NCBI RefSeq assembly: GCF_009689005.1
Contig: NZ_AP021879.1
Span: forward strand, 4,766,652-4,830,651
Reading direction: 5' to 3'
DNA: 64,000 nt
Source of the DNA: Desulfosarcina ovata subsp. ovata
GTDB taxonomy: Bacteria; Desulfobacterota; Desulfobacteria; Desulfobacterales; Desulfosarcinaceae
A program made the position numbers and the translations under genes. A model generated the notes under the pieces. That model did no database searches. It was not told the origin of the DNA and saw only the letters and a list, made by a program, of their open reading frames with translations. Positions 18,517-27,519 of the stretch are shown piece after piece. Numbering within the stretch: the stretch's first letter is position 1; each line of letters begins with the position of its first letter.

Positions 18517-18990
18517 CTACCGGGTCGCCTCGGTGAGATCAATCTCTCCCTCCTCATGGATGCGCAGAGCCGGTTGCAGCCCACCAAGGTCCAGCTTGGC
18601 TTCGAGCACATAGGCGATGGCATCTTTGTGCGTGTTGACCAAATCGGCAAAAAAACGGATGCTGCTCATCAGGTTGGTGGCGGCAGTCAGCGTGACATCG
18701 CCCTCCCCATACCCGTCGATAATTGGCAGATCATTGGCGACACCCGTCAAAATCTTGTATTTTTCCAGGCTCAGGCTGTAGGCGATTCCCTGAAGCTTCA
18801 GGGGTGACCGGTTGGGATTGATAATGTGCAGGTCGATTTCGAATCGTGGCATGATGCTTTCCGACGCCAGGGGACGGATGGCGCTGACGCTGACCGTCGG
18901 GGATTCGAAGTCCGGATGAAGCGTGGCGCAACCGGCCATCGCCAGTACGGTGGCGATAAAGACGACGACAAATCGAACGGATCGGGCCAT
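18517..18990 (-). CDS. LEA type 2 (water-stress/hypersensitive domain) lipoprotein
   Basis: This 157-residue protein starts at ATG 18990, behind a GGGGGG-rich ribosome site. The N-terminus is a lipoprotein signal with lipobox LAMAGC, so it should be lipid-anchored. The rest matches the LEA_2/WHy domain: PRFEIDLHIINPNRSPLKLQGIAYSLSLE, then IDGYGEGDVTLTAATNL. Such proteins are associated with desiccation or envelope stress, but molecular function is poorly known. It lies 100 bp upstream of the hrpB stop on the same strand; both might share a transcript. Confidence 0.85.
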   Translation of the reverse strand: MARSVRFVVVFIATVLAMAGCATLHPDFESPTVSVSAIRPLASESIMPRFEIDLHIINPNRSPLKLQGIAYSLSLEKYKILTGVANDLPIIDGYGEGDVTLTAATNLMSSIRFFADLVNTHKDAIAYVLEAKLDLGGLQPALRIHEEGEIDLTEATR

Positions 18991-19090
18991 CGGCGTTTCC
19001 CCCCTTACTTCCCCATAATCATCAACAGCGGAAGAAATACGAACCCCGCCAGTACCAAGTGAGTAATATACCATACCGTCGATTATCCGG

Positions 19091-21643
19091 CTACTGTTGA
19101 TTCGGCTTTTTGGGTCTGACCCGGGCGGTGGGGGTGGCCTGAAGCGGATCGTCCGGCCAGTAGTGCTTGGGATAGCGACCCTTGAGCTCCCGTTTCACTT
19201 CTGCATAGCTGTTTTGCCAGAACCCGGCCAGATCGCGGGTGATCTGGGCCGGCCGGCCCGCCGGTGACAGCAGGTGCAGCATCAGCGGCATGCGCCCATT
19301 GGCAATGGCGGGGGTGGCCGCGCTGCCGAGCATCTCCTGGATTCTTACGGCCAGCACCGGAATTTCACGGCGGTAGTCGATGGGCAGACGCGATCCGCTG
19401 GGGACCAGGATGTGGCTGGGCGCCAGTTCTTCCAGCAACCGTCCCTGCCGCCAGGTGAGTTGGCTGCCAAGGGCTTTGGAAAAAATATCCGGTGTCAGCT
19501 GCTTGAGGCGCACAATACCGGCCAGGTACGGGGCCAGCCACGCTTCCAGCGTACCGAACAGGGCGGCATCGGAAACGTCGGGCCAGGGGCCGCCATCGGC
19601 ATCGATGCGCGCCAGCAACAGGATGCGTCTCTGCCAATTTCGCAGGCGCCGGTTCCAGGGAAGCGTCTCCAGGCCATTGCCACGAATGCCCTCGAGCATG
19701 GCGGTCAACACGCGATCGGGGACGGGCTCTGTCAACGGCCGGTCGGCCAGGACCAGCGTCCCCAGCTTCTGTTTGCGCCCGGCGGATACGGCCTGCCGCC
19801 GGGTATCCCAGGCAACGGATTCCTGCCAGTGAATGTGGTCGGCGAACTGGTTCAGAAGGGTATGTCGGTCCGTTGCCGCAGCCAGGAAAATGCGTGCTTC
19901 GCGCCGCTCGCCATCCAGATGGGCAACCACCAGGTAGTCACTGGCGCTTAAGGGGTCGGATGGGTTCAGGTACGCACCGCGGCCGTTGGCCAGCAGGAAA
20001 CGGCCCGACGTGCCCGCCCGGCGCTGGGCAATTCGGTCGGGATAGGCCCAGCCCAGCACGCGGCCGGGGTCGCCTGTGGGCGGGCTTGTTTTGGTGACGC
20101 CCAGTCGTTTTTGGAGCATGGCGGCAACGGTCAGGATCCGCCGCGTCGCCGCCGCATCCAGAGTGCATTCGTCAATCGATGGCAGGATGCCTTTGCCGGA
20201 GGGATGAAGCACCGCCAGGCGCAGTCTCAAATCGGCGTCACGTTTCCGGCCGCCAAAATGGAACGGATCGCGTTCGCTCAGGATGGCGGCAATCCGGCAG
20301 GCCAGGCCACCCATAGACTCCTTTTTGGCCATGAGCAGCATATGCGCCAGGCGGGGGTGCAGAGGCAACTCGGCCATCTGCCGGCCATGGCGGCTGATGG
20401 TTCCATCCTTATTCAGAGCCCCCAGATCCATCAGCAGTCGGCTGGCCGCCTGGAAAGCGGCTGCTGGCGGGGGATCCAGCCATCCCAGGGTATCGGGTGT
20501 CTTTACGCCCCAGGCGGCCAGTTCCAGGGACAGGCCGGCCAGATCGGCATCCAAAATTTCCGGTCGATTGTAAGGGGGCAGGGTCTGATGGGTCGCCTCG
20601 GTCCAGAGGCGGTAACAGATGCCCGGTCCCACTCGGCCAGCCCGTCCCCGGCGCTGGTCGGCCGAGGCCCGGGAGACCGGCAGCGTCACCAGCCGGGTCA
20701 TCCCGCTTCCCGGATCGAATCGTGCAGCCCGCTGCAGCCCGCTGTCCACCACCACAGCGATGCCGTCGATGGTCAAGCTGGTTTCGGCAATGGCGGTAGT
20801 CAGAACAATTTTGTAACAACCCGGTGGCGCCGGCGCGATGGCCGCATCCTGCCGGTCCCGGGGAAGGTAACCGTAAAGCGGTGCGGTGGTCCATCCGGCC
20901 GGAAGTCCTCCTTCGTTGAGCAGTCGGTCGACCCGCCTGATTTCGGGCGCGCCGGGAAGAAATACCAGCAGACTGCCCTCGCCGGCAGCCACCGATTGTC
21001 GGATCACATCGACCACCCTTCGTTCCAGCGGCCGGTTTGCCGGCCGTCCCGCATAACGGGTCTCCACCGCAAAGGCCCGTCCGTCACAGCGGATCAACGG
21101 CGCCTGATCCAGCAGGCCGGTCACGGCCACGGGGTCCAAGGTGGCGGACATCACCAGCAGGCGCAAGGTCTCGTTGAGTACCCCCTGAATGTCACGGCAA
21201 AGCGCCAGCCCCAGGTCGGCATCCAGACTGCGCTCATGAAACTCGTCGAAAATGACCAGCCCCACACCGGCCAGCGAAGGATCCGTCTGCAACATGCGCG
21301 TGAGCACGCCTTCGGTGACCACTTCGACGCGCGTATCCGGTCCCACCCGACTTTCCAGGCGCACCCGGTAACCGACGGTCCGGCCGACCCGTTCGCCCAG
21401 CATGGCAGCCATACGCCGGGCGGCCGTCCGGGCGGCCAGCCGCCGGGGAGCCAGCAGCAGGATGCGCTGCCCGGCAAGCCATTCTTCTTCTAAAAGGGCC
21501 AGGGGCACGGCGGTGGTCTTGCCGGCACCGGGAGGCGCCACCTGTACCGCGGCGGAATGCCGTGCGAGTGCCGCTTTGAGTCGTGGCAGGACCGCCGTAA
21601 TCGCCAGCGCCGAATCGATGGGAGGAGGGGACAGGGGTGTCAT
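19091..21643 (-). CDS. hrpB: ATP-dependent helicase HrpB, full-length copy
   Basis: From ATG 21643 this is an 850-residue DExH helicase. Walker A is APPGAGKTTAVPLALL, the DEAH-box variant is FDEFHER, SAT is MSATLDPVAV, and motif VI lies in QRRGRAGRVGPG. The C-terminal HrpB region is present (GRGAYL, LEELAPSHILVPSGSRLPIDY, GRPAQITRDLAGFWQNSYAEVKRELKGRYPKHYWPDDP), as in E. coli HrpB. Its substrate in bacteria is not settled; RNA is presumed. A second, C-terminally truncated copy lies at 29962-31785. The start is chosen by alignment with the family; the few codons upstream lack similarity. Confidence 0.93.
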   Translation of the reverse strand: MTPLSPPPIDSALAITAVLPRLKAALARHSAAVQVAPPGAGKTTAVPLALLEEEWLAGQRILLLAPRRLAARTAARRMAAMLGERVGRTVGYRVRLESRVGPDTRVEVVTEGVLTRMLQTDPSLAGVGLVIFDEFHERSLDADLGLALCRDIQGVLNETLRLLVMSATLDPVAVTGLLDQAPLIRCDGRAFAVETRYAGRPANRPLERRVVDVIRQSVAAGEGSLLVFLPGAPEIRRVDRLLNEGGLPAGWTTAPLYGYLPRDRQDAAIAPAPPGCYKIVLTTAIAETSLTIDGIAVVVDSGLQRAARFDPGSGMTRLVTLPVSRASADQRRGRAGRVGPGICYRLWTEATHQTLPPYNRPEILDADLAGLSLELAAWGVKTPDTLGWLDPPPAAAFQAASRLLMDLGALNKDGTISRHGRQMAELPLHPRLAHMLLMAKKESMGGLACRIAAILSERDPFHFGGRKRDADLRLRLAVLHPSGKGILPSIDECTLDAAATRRILTVAAMLQKRLGVTKTSPPTGDPGRVLGWAYPDRIAQRRAGTSGRFLLANGRGAYLNPSDPLSASDYLVVAHLDGERREARIFLAAATDRHTLLNQFADHIHWQESVAWDTRRQAVSAGRKQKLGTLVLADRPLTEPVPDRVLTAMLEGIRGNGLETLPWNRRLRNWQRRILLLARIDADGGPWPDVSDAALFGTLEAWLAPYLAGIVRLKQLTPDIFSKALGSQLTWRQGRLLEELAPSHILVPSGSRLPIDYRREIPVLAVRIQEMLGSAATPAIANGRMPLMLHLLSPAGRPAQITRDLAGFWQNSYAEVKRELKGRYPKHYWPDDPLQATPTARVRPKKPNQQ

Positions 21644-21781
21644 GACGATCCAATCAATAACATAAAACCGCGTTCGGATCACCAGCCATGATTAACGGTC
21701 AAGATTGAACAACGCCAGCCGATAAAAGATAACAGCCAATTTTTTTCACCTCGAATCGGAAGAGAGAGGAATTCTCGTAAG

Positions 21782-22642
21782 ATGACCAAAAGGACGATCT
21801 TCATACTGGCCGCGATATGGATTACCACGCTGGCGGCCGTTGCGATGGCATCTGCCGAAACCCTGCGCTTCATCCCGCTGCCCATGCAGGATCGCGAAAC
21901 GGTTCTCAAACAGTTCCGGCCCATGACCGCTTACCTGGAGCAACGCCTCGGGGCAACCATCGTCTACGATTATTGCGACAACTATGCGGATGTATTGGAG
22001 CGTTTCCGCCAGTCAAAGGTGGATCTGGCCTATCTGGGACCATTGCCCTATGTCCGTCTGCGCACGGTTTTCGACGGTGCGGAACCATTGGTCCATTTCA
22101 AGGAAGCCTCCGGCGAGGCCAGATACACCTGTTCACTGGTCACGTTTGTGGATACCGGATTCGATCCGGGTTCGTCCCGAGACCGGCAGATTGCCCTGAC
22201 CCAGCCCCTTTCCACCTGCGGGTATCTTTCGACGGGTGGCTTGATGCGCAATCACGGCGGATCCCTCGCTGACAATCTTTACCGCTACCTGGGCAAACAC
22301 GATGCCGTCGCCCTGGCCGTCGTCCGGGGAGAGTTCGATGCCGGTGGGCTGAAGAGTGCCATTGCCCGCAAATATACGCATATGGGACTGAAGATTGTAG
22401 CCAAGACCCCACCTTTACCCGGGTTTGCCCTGGTGGGAAATCGGCATACCCTCGATCCGACGATGATGGACCGTATCCGCCAGGAACTTATCGTCCTCGA
22501 TCCAAAAGGCAAGGACGAATCGCGGCTTTCCGCCTGGGGAGACAATATCCGTCATGGGGCAGTAACTGCATCCGACGCGGATTATACTATTGTCAGGGAG
22601 TTGCTGGGTAAGACCCAAATTCCCCAGGAGGGCAATTTCTAA
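21782..22642 (+). CDS. PhnD-like periplasmic phosphate/phosphonate-type binding protein
   Basis: This 286-residue protein has a signal peptide (~1-25, ending AMASA). The mature part matches PhnD/PtxB-like solute-binding proteins: RFIPLPMQDRETVLKQFRPMTAYLEQRLG, VLERFRQSKVDLAYLGPLPYVRL, FDAGGLKSAIARKY. No permease or ATPase gene accompanies it. Instead its TAA overlaps the next ATG by one base, so it is translationally coupled to a sensor kinase. That suggests a ligand-presenting role for the kinase rather than transport. The ligand cannot be read. An AGAGAGGAATTC-type ribosome site precedes it. Confidence 0.87.
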   Translation: MTKRTIFILAAIWITTLAAVAMASAETLRFIPLPMQDRETVLKQFRPMTAYLEQRLGATIVYDYCDNYADVLERFRQSKVDLAYLGPLPYVRLRTVFDGAEPLVHFKEASGEARYTCSLVTFVDTGFDPGSSRDRQIALTQPLSTCGYLSTGGLMRNHGGSLADNLYRYLGKHDAVALAVVRGEFDAGGLKSAIARKYTHMGLKIVAKTPPLPGFALVGNRHTLDPTMMDRIRQELIVLDPKGKDESRLSAWGDNIRHGAVTASDADYTIVRELLGKTQIPQEGNF

Positions 22643-25600
22643 TGCCGCTGCGGACCCGTCGCCTGACCGAAAGCCCGGTTTTTCTGTTTGGTGTGCTGGG
22701 GCTCGTCACCATCGGATTGGGCCTTTTTTTTCACCATAACCGGATGACCAAACAGAACGGCTACCTGGCACATCAGCAGGAAATTATTGGCACCACCTAC
22801 CGGGCCAGTGTCGAAATGTATCGGCTGGCCATGGAGAGCTTTTATAAGAACATTGTTTGTCGTCCCGACATCACCGAGATTTTTGCCGAAGGGATCGAAC
22901 ACGTCGGATCGCAGCGTGACTGGGCCAAGGGCAGGCTCTACCGTGCGCTCTATTCTCATTACAGGGCGATGAAGGCAAACAATCTGCTGCAGCTTCATTT
23001 TCACCAGGCTGACGGGACCAGCTACCTGCGCTTTCACAAGCCGGATCGGTATGGCGACAACTTGTTTGAGCTGCGCCCCTCGATCCGTATCGTCAATACC
23101 GAACAGCATCCGGTTTATGGGTTTGAAACCGGCAAGGTACGTTCCGGTTTCCGTTATGTCTATCCGATCGCCTGGCAGGGGCGTCATATCGGCAGTGTTG
23201 AGGTCAGTGTGACCACCAAAGCCATCCGTGATGCCATGGATAGCCTGTCACCCAACTGGGAATATGGATTTCTGCTCAACCGGGAACGAACCCTGCCACT
23301 CATTTTTTCGGAACAGCAGTGGCTGTACCGGCCGGCAACCATTCATCCGGATTTTCTCGTGGAAGATGCCGACGCCCTGCTGCCCGAGAGCCCGCCCCCC
23401 CTGTCTGCCGACGCAACGAGCATCAACCGACGTCTGCGGTACAATCCACAGGTGCAGGACGCCTTGTCCCGGGGCGCCCCCATTACCCTCGGCGCTTCAA
23501 CCGGATATCGTTACTACACCGTTTGCCTGATGCCCATGGCCGATGTGGCCGGCAACGTCGCGGGTTATCTGGTCACCTATTCGAAGGACCGGGTATTGGC
23601 CACGTTTTGGGAAGAATTCCTCATTTCTACAATTGGTGTGCTGGCCGCCCTGGGATTGATCACCGCGCTGATCATGGGGCTTCGCCGGCGTACCGCCGCG
23701 CTGGACCTGGAACAGCGCAACCTGAAGATAATGACCAACGTGCTGGCTGAAGGCATTTTTGTGATTGACCAAAACGGGTCGATCGTTCGGATCAACTCAT
23801 CGGCCTGTCAGATCCTGGGCTATGAATCCGATGAGCTAATCGACCAGCCGATCCATGAGCGGTTGCACAAACATGGGGGAAATCAATTTGTGGATCAGGC
23901 GGATTGCCCCCTCTTCAAGATGGTCAACTCGGGTCAACCCTATGATGGTGAAGAGCAGTTTCAGCATAAGGATGGATCGATCTTGATCGTCGAGGTGGCC
24001 AGTCGGCCCATCTGGACGAAAGGCGGCCTGGTCGGATCGGTGACGGCGTTCCATGACGTTACCAGGCGCAAGCGTACCGAAGCGGCCCTTAGAAAGAGTG
24101 AGGAGACCGCCCGCAAATTGTCGATTGCCGTGGAACAGAGCCCGGCAAGCGTAGTGATTACCGACCTGGACGGCAATATCGAATATGTGAATCCCAAATT
24201 TGTAGAGAAGACCGGATACACCCTTGAAGAGGCGGTTGGCCAGAATCCCCGTATCCTGAAGGCCGGGACCATGGACCCGTCGATTTACGCCGGCATGTGG
24301 CAGACCCTCACCGCCGGACGGGTGTGGGCGGGAGAACTGCACAATCGGCGTAAAAACGGGGAATACTTTTGGGAATCGGCCTCCATTTCACCGATCCGCG
24401 ACAAGCATGGTGAGACCACCCATTATCTCGCCGTTAAAGAAGACATCTCCGGACGCAAACAGATGGAGGCCGAACTTCTTGAGAAGGAGTTGATTCAGCG
24501 AACTCTCATGGAGCATATGCCGGTTGGCTTGGTCATCGTCGATGCGCAAACCCGGTTGATCGAGATGGTCAATCCGACGACGGCCGACCTGTTCGGAACA
24601 AGTGAAGAGACCATTGTCGGCAACCAATGTCACCGTTTTCTCTGTCCGGCCGAAGTGGGACAGTGCCCGATCCTGGATTGCGGCCAGACCGTGGACAGTT
24701 CGGACCGGGTACTGATCCAGTACGACAGAACCCCTTTGCCGGTACTCAAGACGGTCACTCGCATCATGATCAATGGCCGCGAAAAACTGCTGGAGTGCTT
24801 CATCGATATCAGCAGCCGGATCGCCGCCGAGGAGGCGCTGAAAAGTGTCAACAAGAAATTGAAATCGGCCATCGTCCAGGCTGAAATGCTGGCCGCCGAG
24901 GCAGAGGCGGCCAACCGCTCGAAAAGTGTTTTTCTGGCCAATATGAGCCATGAAATCCGAACGCCGTTGAATGCCATTCTCGGGTATTCCCAGTTGCTTC
25001 AGCAGGACGCCTCCCTTTCCCGGGAGCACCTCGAGCAGGTACGCACGATCAATCGGAGCGGCGATCACCTGCTGGAACTGATCAATGGGATTCTGGAAAT
25101 GTCCAAGATTGAGGCCGGGCACATCCAGGCCCAGAATGCCCGCATGAATATCGACCGATTGCTCGATGACATCCATGCGATCTTTCAGCTGACCTGCCGG
25201 AAGAAGGGGCTCACGCTCCAGATGGAGCGTTTCGGGATCACGCCGGGAACGCTTATCGCCGATCAGGGAAAGGTTCGCCAGATTATCGTCAACCTTTTGG
25301 CCAACGCGGTCAAGTTTACGGTCCGGGGAGGCATCACGCTACGTTCGACGATCACCCCCCACGGCCTCGAGCGGTGGAATGTCTGTATCGAGGTGATCGA
25401 CACCGGTAGTGGTATTTCTCCTGCGGAGCAACCACGCTTGTTCCAGGCATTTGAGCAGACCGCCAGCGGTCAAAGGGTGGCCGGGGGGACCGGACTGGGG
25501 CTCTCCATCAGCCGAGCTTACGCCAGGAGCATGGGGGGGGATCTAATATTGGTGCGCAGCGACACCGATCAGGGGGCGGTGTTCCGGTTGACTTTTCCTG

Positions 25601-26334
25601 CGGGCAGGAGCCAAGGTCATGAAGATGCGGCCGATCCCCCAGACATGCAGCAGGTGGTAACCGGCCTGCAGCCGGACCAGCCGCCCATTCGAATCCTGAT
25701 TGTGGAGGACGATCCGGTCAGCCGGCAGCTGATCAAGAAATTGATAAAAGATGTGGGCTTTGACGCTCGTGCCGTTGCTAATGGAGAGTTGGCGCTGGAG
25801 ATGATTGAAGGCTTTTTGCCGGATGTCGTCTTGCTGGATGTCCGACTGCCGGGAATCGACGGGTACGAAACCGTTCGTCGGATACGCCGGTTGTCCACTG
25901 GATGGCGGACCCGAATCATTATCGTCACCGCCAGCGGCGTCACCGCCGATGAGGTCTGCCGCCAGGCCTCCGCCGCCGGGGCCGACGATTATGTGACCAA
26001 GCCGTTTAAAATCGGAGAAGTTCTCAACAAAATAAAACTTTTGTGCAACATCGCCTATGCTTACGGGAGGACCCCGATTGACGATCCCAGAGCCGATGCC
26101 CATTCTATCGAATCAGCGCCGTCGACACTGCCCGAGGACCTGCGTGAAGCACTCAGAAATGCTGTCGAGATGGGTGATATGACGGCGTTTGAATCGCTCG
26201 TCGCTCAGGTGGCAAACGTCGACAGTCGATTGAAAGACCGCCTGAGCAACCTGGCCAGACGATATGAGTACATGGCGTTGTTGGAACTGCTGATGCCGGC
26301 ACTGCCGGTTGAAGCGGAGCCGGTCGCCGATTGA
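22642..26334 (+). CDS. Hybrid sensor histidine kinase with double-Cache-like sensor and three PAS domains
   Basis: The protein has 1230 residues. TM1 is at ~13-32, a periplasmic sensor at ~35-320 (LHFHQADGTSYLRFHKPDRYGDNLFELRPSI, typical of the dCache_3-like group), and TM2 at ~323-347. PAS1 begins ~363, PAS2 ~493 (LSIAVEQSPASVVITDLDG) and PAS3 ~621. HisKA follows near 763 ([11 protein letters not shown]), HATPase ~873-990 (NLLANAVKFT, GTGLGLSIS) and REC ~1015-1130 (LLDVRLPGIDG). A short helical tail of ~70 residues ends it. It sits between a PhnD-like protein and an HD-GYP regulator, so the chain is probably ligand, kinase, then c-di-GMP breakdown. Confidence 0.92.
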   Translation: MPLRTRRLTESPVFLFGVLGLVTIGLGLFFHHNRMTKQNGYLAHQQEIIGTTYRASVEMYRLAMESFYKNIVCRPDITEIFAEGIEHVGSQRDWAKGRLYRALYSHYRAMKANNLLQLHFHQADGTSYLRFHKPDRYGDNLFELRPSIRIVNTEQHPVYGFETGKVRSGFRYVYPIAWQGRHIGSVEVSVTTKAIRDAMDSLSPNWEYGFLLNRERTLPLIFSEQQWLYRPATIHPDFLVEDADALLPESPPPLSADATSINRRLRYNPQVQDALSRGAPITLGASTGYRYYTVCLMPMADVAGNVAGYLVTYSKDRVLATFWEEFLISTIGVLAALGLITALIMGLRRRTAALDLEQRNLKIMTNVLAEGIFVIDQNGSIVRINSSACQILGYESDELIDQPIHERLHKHGGNQFVDQADCPLFKMVNSGQPYDGEEQFQHKDGSILIVEVASRPIWTKGGLVGSVTAFHDVTRRKRTEAALRKSEETARKLSIAVEQSPASVVITDLDGNIEYVNPKFVEKTGYTLEEAVGQNPRILKAGTMDPSIYAGMWQTLTAGRVWAGELHNRRKNGEYFWESASISPIRDKHGETTHYLAVKEDISGRKQMEAELLEKELIQRTLMEHMPVGLVIVDAQTRLIEMVNPTTADLFGTSEETIVGNQCHRFLCPAEVGQCPILDCGQTVDSSDRVLIQYDRTPLPVLKTVTRIMINGREKLLECFIDISSRIAAEEALKSVNKKLKSAIVQAEMLAAEAEAANRSKSVFLANMSHEIRTPLNAILGYSQLLQQDASLSREHLEQVRTINRSGDHLLELINGILEMSKIEAGHIQAQNARMNIDRLLDDIHAIFQLTCRKKGLTLQMERFGITPGTLIADQGKVRQIIVNLLANAVKFTVRGGITLRSTITPHGLERWNVCIEVIDTGSGISPAEQPRLFQAFEQTASGQRVAGGTGLGLSISRAYARSMGGDLILVRSDTDQGAVFRLTFPAGRSQGHEDAADPPDMQQVVTGLQPDQPPIRILIVEDDPVSRQLIKKLIKDVGFDARAVANGELALEMIEGFLPDVVLLDVRLPGIDGYETVRRIRRLSTGWRTRIIIVTASGVTADEVCRQASAAGADDYVTKPFKIGEVLNKIKLLCNIAYAYGRTPIDDPRADAHSIESAPSTLPEDLREALRNAVEMGDMTAFESLVAQVANVDSRLKDRLSNLARRYEYMALLELLMPALPVEAEPVAD

Positions 26335-26362
26335 TGAACAGCCAAGATACAAGAGGCTATCC

Positions 26363-27442
26363 ATGGATCCTGAAACCATAATGATTGTCGATGACACCCC
26401 TGCGAATCTTCAGATTCTGAGTGCCCTGCTAAGGAAAAAGGGATACGGTGTGGCTGCCTTCCCGCGAGGCAAGATGGCCCTTGCGGCGGCGCAGCGAAAG
26501 CGACCGAACTTGATCCTCCTGGACATCAATATGCCGGAAATGAATGGTTTCGAGGTATGTGAGGTATTTAAGGCCACTCCAGGGCTGAAGGACATTCCGA
26601 TCGTTTTTATCAGCGCGATCAGCGATACCGAAGATAAGGTGCGGGCGTTTAATATCGGCGGAGTAGACTATATTACCAAGCCGTTTCAGATGGAGGAGGT
26701 CTATGCCCGGGTCGACACCCATCTTCAACTGCATCGGGCCCGCGAAGTAATGCGTCAATTCAACGCTCAGCTTAAGACGCGGGTGGCCGAACAGATCGAG
26801 GAGATCAACCGTTCCCAGTTGGCGATGATTTTTGCCATGGCCAAATTGTCACACACCCGCGATGATGACACTGGCCTTCATCTCGAACGCGTCCAGCATT
26901 TGTGCCGTCTGCTGGCCACCGCCCTGTCCAAAACAGATGCCTTTGCGGACACGATCACCGCCGAATACATCGAATGTATCTTCCATGCCAGTCCACTGCA
27001 CGACCTGGGCAAAGTGGGAATCGTCGATTCCATCCTTCTCAAGCCCGGACCGCTCACCCCGGATGAGTTCGAGATCATGAAAACCCACACCACCATCGGT
27101 GCGGACACCCTGGCCTCGGTTTACGAGCAGTACCCCAACAATCCGTTCGTCCAAATGGGAATCGATATCGCCAGATTTCACCACGAAAAATGGGATGGCA
27201 GCGGCTATCCCGACGGTCTTGTCGGCAGCGCCATCCCCCTGAGCGCCAGGATCATGTCCCTTGTGGATGTTTACGAGGCCTTGCGGGCCCGGCGCCCCTA
27301 TAAGTCGCCCTTCAACCACGACAAATCCAGAACCATCATCATGGAGGGGCATGGAATTCATTTCGATCCGCAGGTGGTTGACGGCTTTTCTCGCATCGAT
27401 GCTGAGTTCGATGCCGTCTATTCGTCCATGACCGACGGATAA
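26363..27442 (+). CDS. Response regulator with HD-GYP phosphodiesterase domain
   Basis: From ATG 26363 the product is 359 residues. The receiver (~7-125) has MIVDDTP, phosphoacceptor LLDINMPEMNG and TKPF. A coiled linker (REVMRQFNAQLKTRVAEQIEEINRSQ) leads to the HD-GYP domain (~165-345) with HLERV, the SPLHDLGKVGI metal motif, HTTIGADTL, FHHEKWDGSGYPDGL and ARIMSLVDVYEALRARRPYK. HD-GYP proteins hydrolyse c-di-GMP, so kinase activation should lower c-di-GMP. The kinase stop lies just 29 bp before this start. AGAGG precedes the ATG; the earlier in-frame start at 26309 overlaps the kinase gene. Confidence 0.92.
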   Translation: MDPETIMIVDDTPANLQILSALLRKKGYGVAAFPRGKMALAAAQRKRPNLILLDINMPEMNGFEVCEVFKATPGLKDIPIVFISAISDTEDKVRAFNIGGVDYITKPFQMEEVYARVDTHLQLHRAREVMRQFNAQLKTRVAEQIEEINRSQLAMIFAMAKLSHTRDDDTGLHLERVQHLCRLLATALSKTDAFADTITAEYIECIFHASPLHDLGKVGIVDSILLKPGPLTPDEFEIMKTHTTIGADTLASVYEQYPNNPFVQMGIDIARFHHEKWDGSGYPDGLVGSAIPLSARIMSLVDVYEALRARRPYKSPFNHDKSRTIIMEGHGIHFDPQVVDGFSRIDAEFDAVYSSMTDG

Positions 27443-27488
27443 CCGGATCATCTTCCCAGATTGGGAGTGAAGCAGCCGCATGATCCGG
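27443..27488. terminator. Two-way hairpin between HD-GYP gene and chemoreceptor copy 1
   Basis: The arms CCGGATCAT (27443-27451) and ATGATCCGG (27480-27488) pair perfectly. Within the loop a second stem TCCCA/TGGGA (27454-27466) can form. It lies between two convergent stop codons and is followed on the plus strand by GTGTGGGAAAAA. The U tract is poor, so termination strength is uncertain. Confidence 0.5.
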
Positions 27489-27519
27489 GTGTGGGAAAAA
27501 TCGATTCGCCCAAGAAAAC

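Noticed and set aside
20111..21493. 460-codon plus-strand frame opposite hrpB
   Set aside because: Helicase motifs are on the minus strand. The plus frame is low-complexity (Gly, Gln, His, Arg) and is partly mirrored opposite the second hrpB copy only because the DNA is duplicated.
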